DNA of 50,933 nt from Alphaproteobacteria bacterium (GTDB lineage Bacteria > Pseudomonadota > Alphaproteobacteria > Micavibrionales > Micavibrionaceae), in the NCBI GenBank assembly GCA_021208265.1, contig JAJOJU010000024.1:1-50933 (forward strand). The letters run 5' to 3'. Below are positions 39,714 to 49,354 of the stretch, piece by piece. Under the pieces are notes generated by a model. That model did not search any database. It saw only the letters and a list, made by a program, of their open reading frames with translations, and was not told the origin of the DNA. Each line of letters begins with the position of its first letter. The first letter of the stretch is position 1. A program made the translations under genes and the position numbers.

Positions 39714-40880
39714 ATGCCGTTCGTTCAAACATTAAAGCTTCAGGATTTTCGCTGTTATGAAGGCGCGCAGCTCGGCAATCTGGCTGAAAGCGCGATGGTA
39801 GTGTTATACGGCCCGAATGGTGCGGGGAAAACAAATATATTGGAAGCCCTTTCGCTGCTTTCCCCCGGGCGCGGTTTGCGCGGGGCCAGCGCGGTGGAGA
39901 TGCAGCGCGTGGGTGCGCCTCATGTCTGGGGCGTCTTTTCTGAATTATTTGACCGCCATGGCCCGGTAACCATTGGAACGGGGCTTGATCCCAAAACCGA
40001 AAAGCGCAATGTGAAAATCAACGGTGCGCCGGTGCGCGGGCAGAATGCGCTGGCGGAATATTTATCCTGTATCTGGCTAACCCCGCAGATGGACAGGCTG
40101 TTTATCGATTCCAGCCGCGAACGGCGTAAATTTCTTGATCGTCTTGTTTTCACATTTGACCCCGGCCATGCCGGTCGGCTGACCCGTTATGAAACAGCCC
40201 TAAGAGAGCGCTCCAAGGTTCTGCAAGGGGAAGCACGGAAAAACGCAGCTTGGCTGGATGGGCTGGAAGCCCAGATCGCCGAAACGGGCGTGGCGATTGC
40301 TGCCGCCCGCCTTGACTTTGCGGTGAAGCTGCAAAAGGCATGTTTGCAAAGCCATACGGAGCATTTTCCGCTGGCGGGACTGGCGGTTACCGGTACGATT
40401 GAAGAGCTGGTCAGTAAAACCCCGGCGCTGGAGGTCGAACAAATGTTCACCTATCAGCTGAAACAAAGCCGTGCGCGGGATGCCCAGACGGGCGGGGCTG
40501 CGACAGGGCCGCATAAATCCGACCTGAAAGTGCGCTATGCTGCCAAGCAAATGCCGGCGGAACAATGTTCCACGGGTGAACAAAAGGCGCTGTTGATCGG
40601 GCTTATTCTGGCCCATGCAAGGTTGATCACGGCGGAGCGCGGTTCCCCGCCGCTTATCTTGCTCGATGAAGTCGCAGCACATTTAGATGAAGGCCGCCGT
40701 GCCGCGCTTTACGGGTTATTACAAGCCTTGGGGGCGCAAGTCTGGCTGACGGGCACGGATCGTAATTTGTTTAGCGCTATTGAAGGACAAGCCCGGTTTG
40801 TTGAGGTTAGAAACGGGGCTTTGCGTGAAGATGGCGGCGTATTCTACGCCCCCCGCGAAGAAGAATCGGTGAGCGCTTAA
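39714..40880 (+). CDS. recF: DNA replication and repair protein RecF
   Basis: RecF loads RecA at gapped DNA with RecO and RecR. The intact 388-residue product has Walker A YGPNGAGKTNILEALSLLSPGRG, the LRGAS segment, signature QCSTGEQKALLIGLILAHA, and Walker B LILLDEVAAHLDEGRR. Length is usual for alphaproteobacteria. It is on the plus strand, against dnaN and gyrB, so the usual dnaN-recF-gyrB operon is broken here. The ATG at 39714 starts right where the conserved domain begins. Its stop overlaps the convergent hisC stop by 4 bp. Confidence 0.97.
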   Translation: MPFVQTLKLQDFRCYEGAQLGNLAESAMVVLYGPNGAGKTNILEALSLLSPGRGLRGASAVEMQRVGAPHVWGVFSELFDRHGPVTIGTGLDPKTEKRNVKINGAPVRGQNALAEYLSCIWLTPQMDRLFIDSSRERRKFLDRLVFTFDPGHAGRLTRYETALRERSKVLQGEARKNAAWLDGLEAQIAETGVAIAAARLDFAVKLQKACLQSHTEHFPLAGLAVTGTIEELVSKTPALEVEQMFTYQLKQSRARDAQTGGAATGPHKSDLKVRYAAKQMPAEQCSTGEQKALLIGLILAHARLITAERGSPPLILLDEVAAHLDEGRRAALYGLLQALGAQVWLTGTDRNLFSAIEGQARFVEVRNGALREDGGVFYAPREEESVSA

Positions 40881-41952
40881 AATTTTTGTAGAAGCGCTGC
40901 CAATTTGCCATTTTCAGCAGGCGTGCCGATCGATATCCGCACGCAGTTTTCCGTGCCGGGATAGGTAGAGAAATCGCGCAGGATTACCCCGTTAGCTCCG
41001 CAGTGATCGCAAAAACCTTTGGCGTTTTTCATTTCAATCAGCAGGAAATTGGCATCAGACGGATAAACGTTAACCACGGTAGGACTAGCTTTAAACACAG
41101 CTTCCATCCGCGCGCGCTCATCCAGCAGTTTCCGGCGGTTTTCAGCGGCTAATTTTTGCATCCCCGGCTCACAAACTTTCAGCGCTGCCTGCACGGAAGC
41201 AACAGGAAGGGGATAAGCATCCAGCCCCTTGGCACGCATCAGGGCCACGAAATCCGCATCGCCCGAAATGGCACAACCCATGCGCAAACCCGCCAGTGAG
41301 AAGGATTTGGAAAGCGTGCGCAGGATGATGAGATGCGGGAAATCTTGTAATCGGGTTGTCAGGCTCGCGCGGTTTGTGAATTCGATATAGGTTTCATCCA
41401 CCACCACCATCGCCTTGCCTTCCGCCGCCTCGATGATGGCTAGAATATCCGCCTCATCCAGCAAATTCCCGGTCGGGTTGTTGGGGGATGTGAGGTAGAC
41501 AAGCTTTATATTCGTATTATTTTCCAGCGCCGTAACCATGCCCGGCACATCAAGCTGGTAGGATGGCTTTAACAGCGGCACCTCAACAACATTGGCGGCG
41601 GGCATCGCCAGCGCATCCACCTTGTACATACCGAAAGTGGGCGGGGTGATAAGGATGGCATCTTTATGCGGTTCAACGAATAAGCGTGTCAGCACCACAA
41701 TCGCTTCATCCGCGCCGCGGCTAATGGAAAGGTTTTCAGGTTTCACGCCGTAGAGTCCCGCCAAAGCCTCCAAAAGCTTGGGCGGCTGCGGCTCAGGGTA
41801 GCGGTTGAACCCTCCAGCCCCGGCAGCTCATAAGGATTTTCGTTGGCGTTCAAATAGATATTGGCTGGATTCTTCCCCGCCATGCCCGCCGAGACATAGC
41901 CAGAGAGCCCCAAATAATGGGGCCGCACCAGTTTTTCGATTGAAGGATGCAT
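40877..41952 (-). CDS. hisC: Histidinol-phosphate aminotransferase, frameshifted in the data
   Basis: A fold-type I PLP aminotransferase of about 358 residues, acting in histidine synthesis. MHPSIEKLVRPHYLGLSGYV and LNANENPYELPG form the N-terminal arm. The frame changes at about 41807-41812 (LPGLEG, then FNRYPEPQPPKLLEAL). Further motifs are SRGADEAI, TPPTFGMYKV, SPNNPTGNLL, VVVDETYIEF, the PLP lysine in LRTLSKSFSLAGLRMG, and CVRISIGT at the end. HisC and related aromatic aminotransferases are hard to tell apart, but the NANENPY and SPNNPTG blocks favour HisC. It lies 12 bp downstream of dnaN on the same strand. Confidence 0.9.
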
Positions 41953-41964
41953 AATGGCCCTGAA

Positions 41965-43083
41965 TTAAACCCGCAATGGCATCAGAACGTAAAGCGATGA
42001 AGGATCGCTGTTATCCTGAATAATCGTCGGCGAAGCCGCATCAGCCAGTGTCATGCGGCAGCCACCTTCTTGGGAGATTTGCTGCGTGATATCCAGCAGA
42101 TATTTCGCATTGAAGCCAATTTCCAAAGCCGTTTCGCCGTTTACTTCCAATTCCTCCGTGGCACTGCCTGCCTCAGGGGATGACGCGGAAATAACCATGA
42201 CTTTGTTATTCAGCGCTATTTTCACCGCACGGCTTTTGCCATCGGAAATAGTGGATACACGGTCAATCGCGCTGGTAAAGAGTTTGGGGTCAACTTCCAC
42301 CACCTTGTCATTGCCTTGCGGAATGACACGCTGGTAATCAGGGAACGTGCCGTCAATCAGCTTGGATGTCAGGATAATGTGATCAAACGCGAAGCGCACC
42401 TTGTTTTCGGAAAGCTGGATCGTGATTGTATCGGCCGCATCATCAGCCAGCTTGCGAAGCTCACCAATTGCCTTGCGGGGTATAATCACGCCCGGCATGT
42501 CTTCCGCGCCGGCAGGCAGCGGCATTTCAAAACGGGCCAGACGGTGACCATCGGTTGCTACCGCACGCAACACGGGAACGCCCCCGTTATCAGCGGCATG
42601 CACATAAATACCGTTCAGGTAGTAGCGGGTTTCTTCCGTGCTCATCGCGAACTTCGTGCGGTCAATCAAGGCACGAAGGTCAGCTGCGGGAATGCCGAAG
42701 CTGCGGGGCAGTTCACCGGCACCAATCGCCGGGAAGTCGGCGACAGGAAGGCAGGAAAGCTTGAATTTGGAACGGCCTGCCTGCACAGTCATTTGCGTGC
42801 CTTCGGCGTTCAATTCCAGCTCTACCGGTCCGTCATCATTCAGTTTACGGACGATATCATGCAACGTATGGGCCGGGGCGGTTGTGGCACCGGACTTTTG
42901 AATGGTGGCGGCAACTGATTCGTTGATCTCCAGATCCATGTCCGTGGCGGTCAGCGTCAGTGTGCCATCATCAGCCTTCATCAGCACGTTGGACAGGATA
43001 GGAATGGTATTCCGGCGCTCTACAACGCTTTGAATGTGGTTGAGGGCTCTAAGGAGGGCGGCGCGGTCAATGCTGAATTTCAT
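41965..43083 (-). CDS. dnaN: DNA polymerase III beta subunit (sliding clamp)
   Basis: The 372-residue clamp keeps the polymerase on DNA. It is intact: MKFSIDRAALLRALNHIQSV starts domain 1, with ILSNVLMKADDGTLTLTATDMDLEI typical. YYLNGIYVHA and TDGHRLARFEMPLP mark domain 2, and the end SLYVLMPLRV is the standard clamp C-terminus. It is separated from dnaA by about 6 kb holding the biotin genes. Upstream, 125 bp to the next gene show no clear promoter. Confidence 0.98.
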   Translation of the reverse strand: MKFSIDRAALLRALNHIQSVVERRNTIPILSNVLMKADDGTLTLTATDMDLEINESVAATIQKSGATTAPAHTLHDIVRKLNDDGPVELELNAEGTQMTVQAGRSKFKLSCLPVADFPAIGAGELPRSFGIPAADLRALIDRTKFAMSTEETRYYLNGIYVHAADNGGVPVLRAVATDGHRLARFEMPLPAGAEDMPGVIIPRKAIGELRKLADDAADTITIQLSENKVRFAFDHIILTSKLIDGTFPDYQRVIPQGNDKVVEVDPKLFTSAIDRVSTISDGKSRAVKIALNNKVMVISASSPEAGSATEELEVNGETALEIGFNAKYLLDITQQISQEGGCRMTLADAASPTIIQDNSDPSSLYVLMPLRV

Positions 43084-43208
43084 GGCTTTTATCCCAAATG
43101 TTCTATCAAAATCTGCTAAGAATCAGAGACTAGCAGGGCTTAGGCGCCCCGCAAAGCGGAAAATTCAGGCAGCCTGCCCCATTTCAACAGAATTTTCACT
43201 AGAATCGT

Positions 43209-43823
43209 CTATCTGGGCCCAGAGTTTTTGAAAAGTTCGGTTTCATAAGTTGAAAGCGCTCGCAGGCGCTGGGTATCCGCCCCGCAAGCACCGAACATTT
43301 CTTCCAGATGACCATCCTCTTCCGCGATTAGGGATTTGAGCGAAAGCTGATAATCGGACGCCTCCAAAGCCTCCTGATAAATCCGGTAAAGCCAGCAGGC
43401 GCGCAGCTCAATGATCAGCGAAACCCAGTAGTAAGCGAGATCATCGCCGACTTCCTTGGAAATCCCGGCATCCATGCGCCCGAAATACATCAGCGCGGGA
43501 ACGCGGGCCGTTGTGTTTTCCTCCGTCCAGCCATCCAGCGCGTGCCCGGCGGCGCGCTCGGCCTGACGCTTGAAGAAATAAGCATGGCGTGCTTCTTCGG
43601 CCAAATGTTTCAACGTATCTTCGGTAAGGGTTTCTTGCTTGTGCATCTGGGAAACCATGATCTTGCGGGAACCCATATGCTCCAGCATGGAAAGCATGTT
43701 CATGAATTTCGCGTGAGCTTCGCGATCAGCAATGAGCCGGACCAGATAGGCGTGCACGCTGGCTTCCATCATTTTGTTGGCTTCCAGCATGCCGGATATA
43801 ATCAAGGGATCGTCTGATGACAT
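43209..43823 (-). CDS. Ferritin-like helical protein of unknown function
   Basis: The 204-residue product is all-helical. Two motifs, EEARHAYFFKRQAER (about residue 75) and EEDGHLEEM (about 175), have the E-x2-H spacing of ferritin-like di-iron sites, and EANKMMEASVHAYLVRLIADREAHAKF and IIELRACWLYR could supply the other helices. This makes a di-iron four-helix bundle likely; the function could be oxygen or iron handling. I choose the ATG at 43823 (MSSDDPLIISG); the frame is open back to 43847. It overlaps the end of bioA by about 98 bp, so it may be cotranscribed. Confidence 0.65.
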   Translation of the reverse strand: MSSDDPLIISGMLEANKMMEASVHAYLVRLIADREAHAKFMNMLSMLEHMGSRKIMVSQMHKQETLTEDTLKHLAEEARHAYFFKRQAERAAGHALDGWTEENTTARVPALMYFGRMDAGISKEVGDDLAYYWVSLIIELRACWLYRIYQEALEASDYQLSLKSLIAEEDGHLEEMFGACGADTQRLRALSTYETELFKNSGPR

Positions 43824-45043
43824 TGTAAATCCGCTCCAGTTCCTCATGTGTTATGCAATAGGGTGGAAGCACATAAACACAATTGCCCAGCGGGCGCAAG
43901 AGTACGCCGTTTTCAAGATAGAAAGGTGTTAAAACCGTACCGAGATTAGAGAGATAGCCCGCTTCCGGCGTACTAATATCCAGTGCCAGAATGCTCCCTT
44001 TGACCCGTACGTCCTGTACGTATTTATCTTTCCTGAAGATTTCAGCGGCCTTTTGGTGGGATTGTTCGATGGCCTGAATACGCTCCAGAACGGGCTCTTC
44101 CTCCCACAGCTTAAGGCTAGCCAGTGCTGCCGCGCAAGACAGCGCATTGCCGGTAAAGCTGGAGGAATGGAAAAATGTCCGTGCTCGGTCGGGGGCATAG
44201 AAGGAGCCATATATTGTCTGACTGGCGAGCGTGAGGCCCATCGGCAGGAAGCCGCCCGTGAGGCCTTTGGAAAGGCACATAAGATCAGGCGCAATGCTCG
44301 CCTGCTCACAGGCAAAGAATGTTCCCGTGCGGCCAAACCCGGTCATAACTTCATCGGCGATTAACAATACACCATGTTGTTTACAGAGAGAGGCGAGGTT
44401 TTTCAGCGTTTCAGCGCTATACATTTTCATGCCGCCTGCGCCCTGCACCAGCGGTTCCAGTATCAGCGCGGCGATGGTATCGCCTTTTTCATTCAACAGT
44501 TTTTCAAATGTTTCGGCTTGTGGGGGGATATAAGTGACATCAAATAAATAAGGCTCATACGGCGCGCTGAATACACTCCGTGCCCCTGCTGCCATCGCGC
44601 CGAAGGTGTCGCCGTGATAGCCGTCTTCCAGCGCCACAATGCTGCGGCGGTTTTCCTGCCCGGTATGCTTGAAAAAAGCCGATCGCCATTTTAAGGGCCA
44701 CTTCCACCGCCGTGGAACCGCTATCGGAAAAGAAGGCGTGTTCAAGGCCGGGGCCTAACGTACGGCGTGTACGCTCCAGAAGTTTTGTGGCTAGTTGTTC
44801 AGCCGGATCATGCGTGAAGCCTGCAAATATAACCTGCTCTAATTTCCCGGCCTGCGCACGTACGGCCTCGACGATTTTGGGGTGGCAATGACCATGCGTG
44901 TTCACCCACCAGCTGGAAATGCCATCGACAATGGCGCGTCCATCTTTGGTGTAAAGCATGGCACCTTCGGCCCGCTCGATAGCGATACTGTCAGGAAATA
45001 ACGCATGCTGCGTGAAGGGGTGCCAGATGGGGGAAGACGTCAT
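43726..45043 (-). CDS. bioA: Adenosylmethionine-8-amino-7-oxononanoate aminotransferase, frameshifted in the data
   Basis: BioA makes 7,8-diaminopelargonate (DAPA) with S-adenosylmethionine as amino donor and PLP as cofactor. MTSSPIWHPFTQHALFPDSI with ISSWWVNTHGHCHP forms the substrate-binding start; FFSDSGSTAVEVALKMAIGF is followed by a frame change in A6 at 44672-44677 (five gives GFFKHTGQENRRSIVALEDGYHG). The PLP region is ILIADEVMTGFGRTGT, with the lysine in CLSKGLTGGFLPM. The end PPYCITHEELERIYNVIRRSL is typical; the frame then runs on about 25 residues into the ferritin-like gene, so the true stop may come earlier. Start overlaps bioD by 4 bp. Confidence 0.94.
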
Positions 45044-45663
45044 GCAAAATCCTCAGCCTTAAAATTCTCGCTAAAAGCTTGTTGCAGGTTGGCGGCGTTC
45101 AATTCCACCAGCAGCGGAAGGCGGCCCAGCACTTTCACGCCGGAATATTCGGCGATGGTTTTGATGTTATCGCGGTTTTCTTCACCGATGAAGAGCAGCC
45201 CATGGATTTTCATCTGGCGATTCCAAAGGGCTTCAATCGAAAGCAGCGTGTGATTGATGGTGCCCAGCCCTGTGCGAGCGCATAGGATAAGTGGGATATC
45301 CCAGCTTTTAAACATATTGATTTGCAGGTTGTTGCGCGTGATGGGCACCATCAGCCCGCCCGCTCCTTCAATAATCAAACGCCGCTCGGAAGCCGGAGGA
45401 ATCAGCCGGTTCATATCAATCTCCACCCTGTCCAGTTCTGCCGCACGGTGCGGAGAGAGCGGTTCCGAGAGTACATAGCTTTCCGGCAGGAAGCGGTCAT
45501 CCGGCAGCGCGGTCAGCTTTTGTACGACCCGCGCATCGACCATGCCTTCAATGCCGGATTGTACGGGCTTCCAGTAATTGGTACCCAACGCCTGAGTCAG
45601 CATGGCGCTGGCAACGGTTTTGCCGATGCCGGTATCGGTACCGGTGATGATGAAACTCTGCAT
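45040..45663 (-). CDS. bioD: Dethiobiotin synthetase
   Basis: BioD closes the ureido ring of dethiobiotin from diaminopelargonate, CO2 and ATP. The 207-residue intact product has Walker A GTDTGIGKTVASAML at residues 8-22, the substrate-binding EGAGGLMVP near residue 100, and LILCARTGLGTINHTLLSIEAL. It starts 590 bp downstream of the bioF stop; that gap contains a convergent EF-hand gene. Stop overlaps the bioA start (ATGA-type, 4 bp), so the two are coupled. Confidence 0.96.
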   Translation of the reverse strand: MQSFIITGTDTGIGKTVASAMLTQALGTNYWKPVQSGIEGMVDARVVQKLTALPDDRFLPESYVLSEPLSPHRAAELDRVEIDMNRLIPPASERRLIIEGAGGLMVPITRNNLQINMFKSWDIPLILCARTGLGTINHTLLSIEALWNRQMKIHGLLFIGEENRDNIKTIAEYSGVKVLGRLPLLVELNAANLQQAFSENFKAEDFA

Positions 45664-45786
45664 AACCCGGTTTATAGCGCACCTAAGGGCGGCGGGTAAA
45701 GCATAGCCAGCAAATAGTCAAAAAAACACCGGAACCATATCTTCGTTTCGTGTGTTTTCTCCGTAAGCCCTAACCCCGAAACAAGG

Positions 45787-46267
45787 ATGAAACCCATGTT
45801 AACCGCACAAACAATCGCGACCAGAATTGCCTATACCACTGCTGTAATGGCTATCGCCGTAGCGGCTTTTGCCGGTTTTGCCAAGGCCGAAACTCAAACG
45901 ACCCGTACCTATATTGAATATGATGCCAATAGTGATACTTATCTGGAGAAGAAAGAATTCATTAATTACAGCTATAACGTTGTCGATAGTAATCATGACG
46001 GCAAGGTGGACGCCACCGAATGGACGCAGTACAAAACCACGTTTTATGAGCCTATCGATATTAAAATGACCGTGGATCCAGAATTCACTTATTACGATAT
46101 GGATAAGGACGGATTTATCGACAGCAACGAATACGTCAAAACCTATGATACGGCTCTGTTTAAAAGGATGGGACAAAGATGACAACGGCTTTATTGATGC
46201 TGATGAGTATGACCGCATTACAGGCCTGTATAGAAGCGCTGAGACCGGCAAACTATATGCCTGGTAA
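45787..46267 (+). CDS. Exported EF-hand protein, frameshifted in the data
   Basis: About 160 residues. A signal peptide (about residues 15-35; AVMAIAVAAFAGFAKA) is followed by four EF-hand loops: DANSDTYLEKKEF (weak), DSNHDGKVDATEW, DMDKDGFIDSNEY and, after a frame change in A4 at 46162-46165, DKDDNGFIDADEY. Three A give LFKGWDKDDNGF and a stop at 46267. Probably a periplasmic calcium-binding protein. It lies on the plus strand between bioF and bioD, overlapping the end of bioF by 15 bp, an unusual place in a bio operon. Confidence 0.82.
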
Positions 46268-47356
46268 GTAATCAGCCAGCGCACTGATCACAGAGTCTAT
46301 CTGAGGTTTTGTAAGTTGCGCATTAAGCGAAAGACGCAAACGTGCCGTATTTTCCGGCACAGTAGGCGGGCGGATGGCACGAATGTCATAGCCCGCCTTT
46401 TGCATGTCTGATGCAGCATCCACGGCGCATTTATCATCCCCCAGAATGATTGGGATAATTTGTGATCCGGCGCCGCTCAGTTTTTCCTGTGCATACGTAC
46501 AGAGCGTACGTAAATCATTTCGGCGCGTACACCCCTCATCAGACGCTGATAATTCCAGCGCCTTTTGCATTAAGTAAGCCTGAAGCGGGGGTGGCGCGGT
46601 GGAATAAATAAAGGGCCGTGCCGTGTTGATCAGCATGTCGATAATATCAGCGGAGGCACAGATTAAACCGCCTGCCACACCCAGTGCCTTGCCGCCGGTA
46701 TGCAAGGTAACTAGATTTTCCTGAGGTAATCCTTCGCTGACACCTTTACCTGTTTTCCCCCATACACCCGTGCCGTGGGCTTCATCAATGATCAGAATGG
46801 CCTCATAAAGCTGTGCCAGCTTATATAGTTCAGATAACGGGGCAAAATCGCCATCCATGGAATAAACGGATTCAATGGCGATATAGAGAGTTTCAGCCTT
46901 GTCCCTGTAACGTTTTAACACGTCTTCAAACGCGTTCAGATCATTATGCGGAACCTTCACAGACTTGGCTGTTCCCGCATGAATTCCATCCCGTACGCTG
47001 GCATGTGTGTATGCATCATACACCACCACATCATGGCGGGTGGGGAGTGTCGTAAACAGCGCATAATTGGCCATGAAGCCATTGGCGAAATAAAGGGTTT
47101 TGCCGCAGCCGTAATAACGTGCAGCGAATTCTTCCAGATTTTGGTGAGCTTCGGTGTGCCCTCGCAAAAGCCGGGAGCCGCCGGAGCCTAAATCCATGCC
47201 GTTTTCCAGCGCCTCGATCGCTGCTTTTTTTAAGGAAGGATGCGATCGAAAACCCAAGTAATCGTTAGAAGAAAAATCAATCCCGCCCGGTAGTTTTAAC
47301 GACCGCAGGCGGTTTTGATCCTCAAGCTGCGCAAGCTTTTTTAGAAACAGGTTCAT
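46253..47356 (-). CDS. bioF: 8-amino-7-oxononanoate synthase
   Basis: BioF joins pimeloyl-ACP and alanine to give KAPA with PLP. The 367-residue intact product has DFSSNDYLGFRSHP, GGSRLLRGHTEAHQNLE, the PLP-ring pocket FANGFMANYAL, LIIDEAHGTGVWG and the lysine in TLHTGGKALGVAGG (His-Thr-x2-Lys). It starts 35 bp inside the end of bioB, so the two are coupled. BioF lies upstream of bioD in transcription order B-F-D-A. Confidence 0.96.
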   Translation of the reverse strand: MNLFLKKLAQLEDQNRLRSLKLPGGIDFSSNDYLGFRSHPSLKKAAIEALENGMDLGSGGSRLLRGHTEAHQNLEEFAARYYGCGKTLYFANGFMANYALFTTLPTRHDVVVYDAYTHASVRDGIHAGTAKSVKVPHNDLNAFEDVLKRYRDKAETLYIAIESVYSMDGDFAPLSELYKLAQLYEAILIIDEAHGTGVWGKTGKGVSEGLPQENLVTLHTGGKALGVAGGLICASADIIDMLINTARPFIYSTAPPPLQAYLMQKALELSASDEGCTRRNDLRTLCTYAQEKLSGAGSQIIPIILGDDKCAVDAASDMQKAGYDIRAIRPPTVPENTARLRLSLNAQLTKPQIDSVISALADYLPGI

Positions 47357-48299
47357 CTTTGTACGGGGCGCGGGGTTTCATGCCAAGTTCGCCCAAAAGC
47401 GCGGCATCGAAGTTTTCTTCCGGATTGGGTGTGGTCAGCAGCTTTTCACCCGTGAAAATCGCATTTGCCCCCGCCATGAACGCCAGTGCCTGCGCTTCTT
47501 TGGAGATTTCAAGGCGGCCAGCGGACAGGCGCACCATGGCTTTCGGCATTAAAATGCGGGCCACGGCAATGGCGCGGATCCATTCAAAAATATCCAGCTT
47601 CGGCGCTTTTTCCAGCTTCGTGCCCTTAACCGGCACCAGCATGTTAATAGGTACGCTTTCCGGCTGCGGGTTCAGATTTGCCAGCGTATGCAGCAGGGAA
47701 ATGCGATCTTCACGCGATTCACCCAAGCCCAAAATACCGCCGCAGCAGGCTGAAATTCCGGCTTTTGCTACGTTCTTAAGTGTATCCAGACGGTCATCGT
47801 AATTCCGCGTGGTGATGATCTTGTCGTAGAATTCGCGGGAGGTATCGAGATTGTGGTTATAGGCGGTCAGGCCCGCTTCTTTAAGGCGCATGGCCTGATT
47901 TTCCGTGAGCATACCGAGCGTGACGCAGGCTTCCATCCCCATGTCGGAAACGCCTTTCACCATATCGCACACGCGGTCAAACGCCTTGCCATCCAGCACG
48001 CGCGGCCAGGCAGCGCCCATGCAAAAACGTGTTGAACCCGCTTCCTTGGCGGCGCGGGCTTGTTCCAGCACGTCATCCGTTTTCATCAGGATTTCTTTTT
48101 CAAGATCGGCGTTGTTATGGATCGACTGGCTGCAATACGAGCAATCTTCTGTGCAGCCGCCGGTTTTGATCGAGAGCAGCGTACACATCTGCATCTCTTC
48201 CGGATTGTGGTTTTCGCGGTGAATGGAAGCCGCTTCATAGACCAGATCCATGAACGGCTTCTCATAAAGGGCTTTTACGTCTTCGAGTGATATTTGCAT
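47322..48299 (-). CDS. bioB: Biotin synthase
   Basis: A radical-SAM enzyme that inserts sulphur into dethiobiotin. The 325-residue intact product has the 4Fe-4S Cys triad Cys49, Cys53 and Cys56 (GGCTEDCSYCSQS). FCMGAAWPRV and YNHNLDTSREFYDKIITTR hold the further conserved Cys/Asn of the 2Fe-2S and substrate site, and RLSAGRLEISKEAQALAFMAGANAIFTGEKLLTT contains its Arg ligand. It is the first gene of the B-F-D-A set. No BirA operator is evident upstream. Confidence 0.98.
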   Translation of the reverse strand: MQISLEDVKALYEKPFMDLVYEAASIHRENHNPEEMQMCTLLSIKTGGCTEDCSYCSQSIHNNADLEKEILMKTDDVLEQARAAKEAGSTRFCMGAAWPRVLDGKAFDRVCDMVKGVSDMGMEACVTLGMLTENQAMRLKEAGLTAYNHNLDTSREFYDKIITTRNYDDRLDTLKNVAKAGISACCGGILGLGESREDRISLLHTLANLNPQPESVPINMLVPVKGTKLEKAPKLDIFEWIRAIAVARILMPKAMVRLSAGRLEISKEAQALAFMAGANAIFTGEKLLTTPNPEENFDAALLGELGMKPRAPYKDEPVSKKACAA

Positions 48300-48323
48300 G
48301 GAAGAACGCTATTCGTTACGGCT

Positions 48324-48632
48324 TCAAAGGTCAAGATTTTCCACGTAATCCTTGGCTTCTTTTAGGCCAAATCCATAAATGGCCCGCGCGATTTTAATCG
48401 CCTCTATTTTATCACCCCTGTGAAGAGCGGTTTTAATATCGTTTTCCGTATAGGCGCTGTCAGCAAGCGGACTTGGGGGCGTGAAGTGAAGACCGGGGTC
48501 GCGCTCTTTTTCCTTTTGTTTTATTTTAGGACGCACGGCATACCAACGCTTGAGTTCAGCCGTGAACGCAGTGGCTTTGGGCTTCATTCCGCTGCAGATT
48601 ACGCGGATCACGTCATTATCCCGCACTATCAC
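48324..48632 (-). CDS. Small protein with ribosomal bL12-like C-terminal domain
   Basis: A 102-residue frame. The last 35 residues (HRGDKIEAIKIARAIYGFGLKEAKDYVENLDL) match the C-terminal fold of ribosomal protein bL12 (GKKIEAIKxxRxxTGLGLKEAKDLVE). The front part (residues about 17-60) is basic and is followed by a Pro-rich linker, with no bL12 dimerisation domain. It is therefore not the ribosomal protein, but a standalone relative found in various bacteria. The real start is probably the ATG at 48587 (MKPKATAFTAELKRWYAV). Overlaps the preceding gene by 4 bp. Confidence 0.7.
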   Translation of the reverse strand: MIVRDNDVIRVICSGMKPKATAFTAELKRWYAVRPKIKQKEKERDPGLHFTPPSPLADSAYTENDIKTALHRGDKIEAIKIARAIYGFGLKEAKDYVENLDL

Positions 48633-49255
48633 CGGCGAATCGCCCCAGCGGGAACCGGAAGGCTGCGCCGCGTGAGTTCTTTTTCAATTTCCGTACGGAT
48701 GATATCCATATCCAGCCCGCGCGTGCCGATATCAAGGGCGGTCATGAATTGATAGCTATCGCCATCACTATCCTTTGTGACGCGGGTAAATCGGACTTCT
48801 TGAAGGTATTCAATCTTGCCGAAGGGGATGAACAGCACAGTTTGATCATCCGGGCTAAAATTCTGGTTCATGAAGGAACGGAACTGGATATAAAGCCCCT
48901 TTGCCGCGGCTTTGATCACCCAGCCGCGCGGGTCAAATGTTTTGCGGTATAACGCCCCGGTCATGCGCATGAAGATATAGGCAAAAAACGTTATGAACCC
49001 CAAAACCCAGAGCGTGCCGCCGTGAACCGCCTGCAGGAATTCCAGAACATCAAGCGGGATTTGAGGCGGCCAAATATCAGCCAGCATATCCGATAGAATA
49101 TGGCCCAGCATAATCAGCGCGAGACCGGTAAAGACAAGGCTGCTGATGATATAGGGAATAAGGTAGAGCGTGCGCGAAGGGCGCATGGTAATCACCCCGT
49201 AACCGGGATCTTCCACGTCGTCGGTTCTGAGTAGGCGGAATTCGAAATCACTCAT
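48629..49255 (-). CDS. Membrane protein of unknown function, two helices
   Basis: The intact 208-residue product has two hydrophobic segments (about residues 30-52, LIPYIISSLVFTGLALIMLG, and 80-98, GTLWVLGFITFFAYIF), flanked by a cytoplasmic N-terminal part and a larger C-terminal soluble part (about 105-208). The latter has alternating charge and beta-strand-like motifs (VLFIPFGKIEYLQEVRFTRV). The arrangement resembles bacterial PH-like-domain membrane proteins, but I cannot assign it. It lies between the dnaA terminator and the bL12-like gene, on the strand of bioB. Confidence 0.6.
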   Translation of the reverse strand: MSDFEFRLLRTDDVEDPGYGVITMRPSRTLYLIPYIISSLVFTGLALIMLGHILSDMLADIWPPQIPLDVLEFLQAVHGGTLWVLGFITFFAYIFMRMTGALYRKTFDPRGWVIKAAAKGLYIQFRSFMNQNFSPDDQTVLFIPFGKIEYLQEVRFTRVTKDSDGDSYQFMTALDIGTRGLDMDIIRTEIEKELTRRSLPVPAGAIRR

Positions 49256-49298
49256 TCCCCGATATTAACATCCGGGGCGGATCGCTTGTATTTCTTTT

Positions 49299-49332
49299 TA
49301 AAAGCAAAAAGGCCGCCATCAGGCAGCCTTTT
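49299..49332 (-). terminator. Terminator after dnaA
   Basis: AAAAGGCCGCC (49307-49317) pairs with GGCAGCCTTTT (49322-49332) apart from one C-A mismatch, with loop ATCA. On the minus strand the stem is followed by TTTTTGC. It lies 23 bp past the dnaA stop and 44 bp before the next codirectional gene's start. It is nearly symmetric and could work in both directions. Confidence 0.8.
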
Positions 49333-49354
49333 ATGTTTTACAAGTGCTGGGTTA

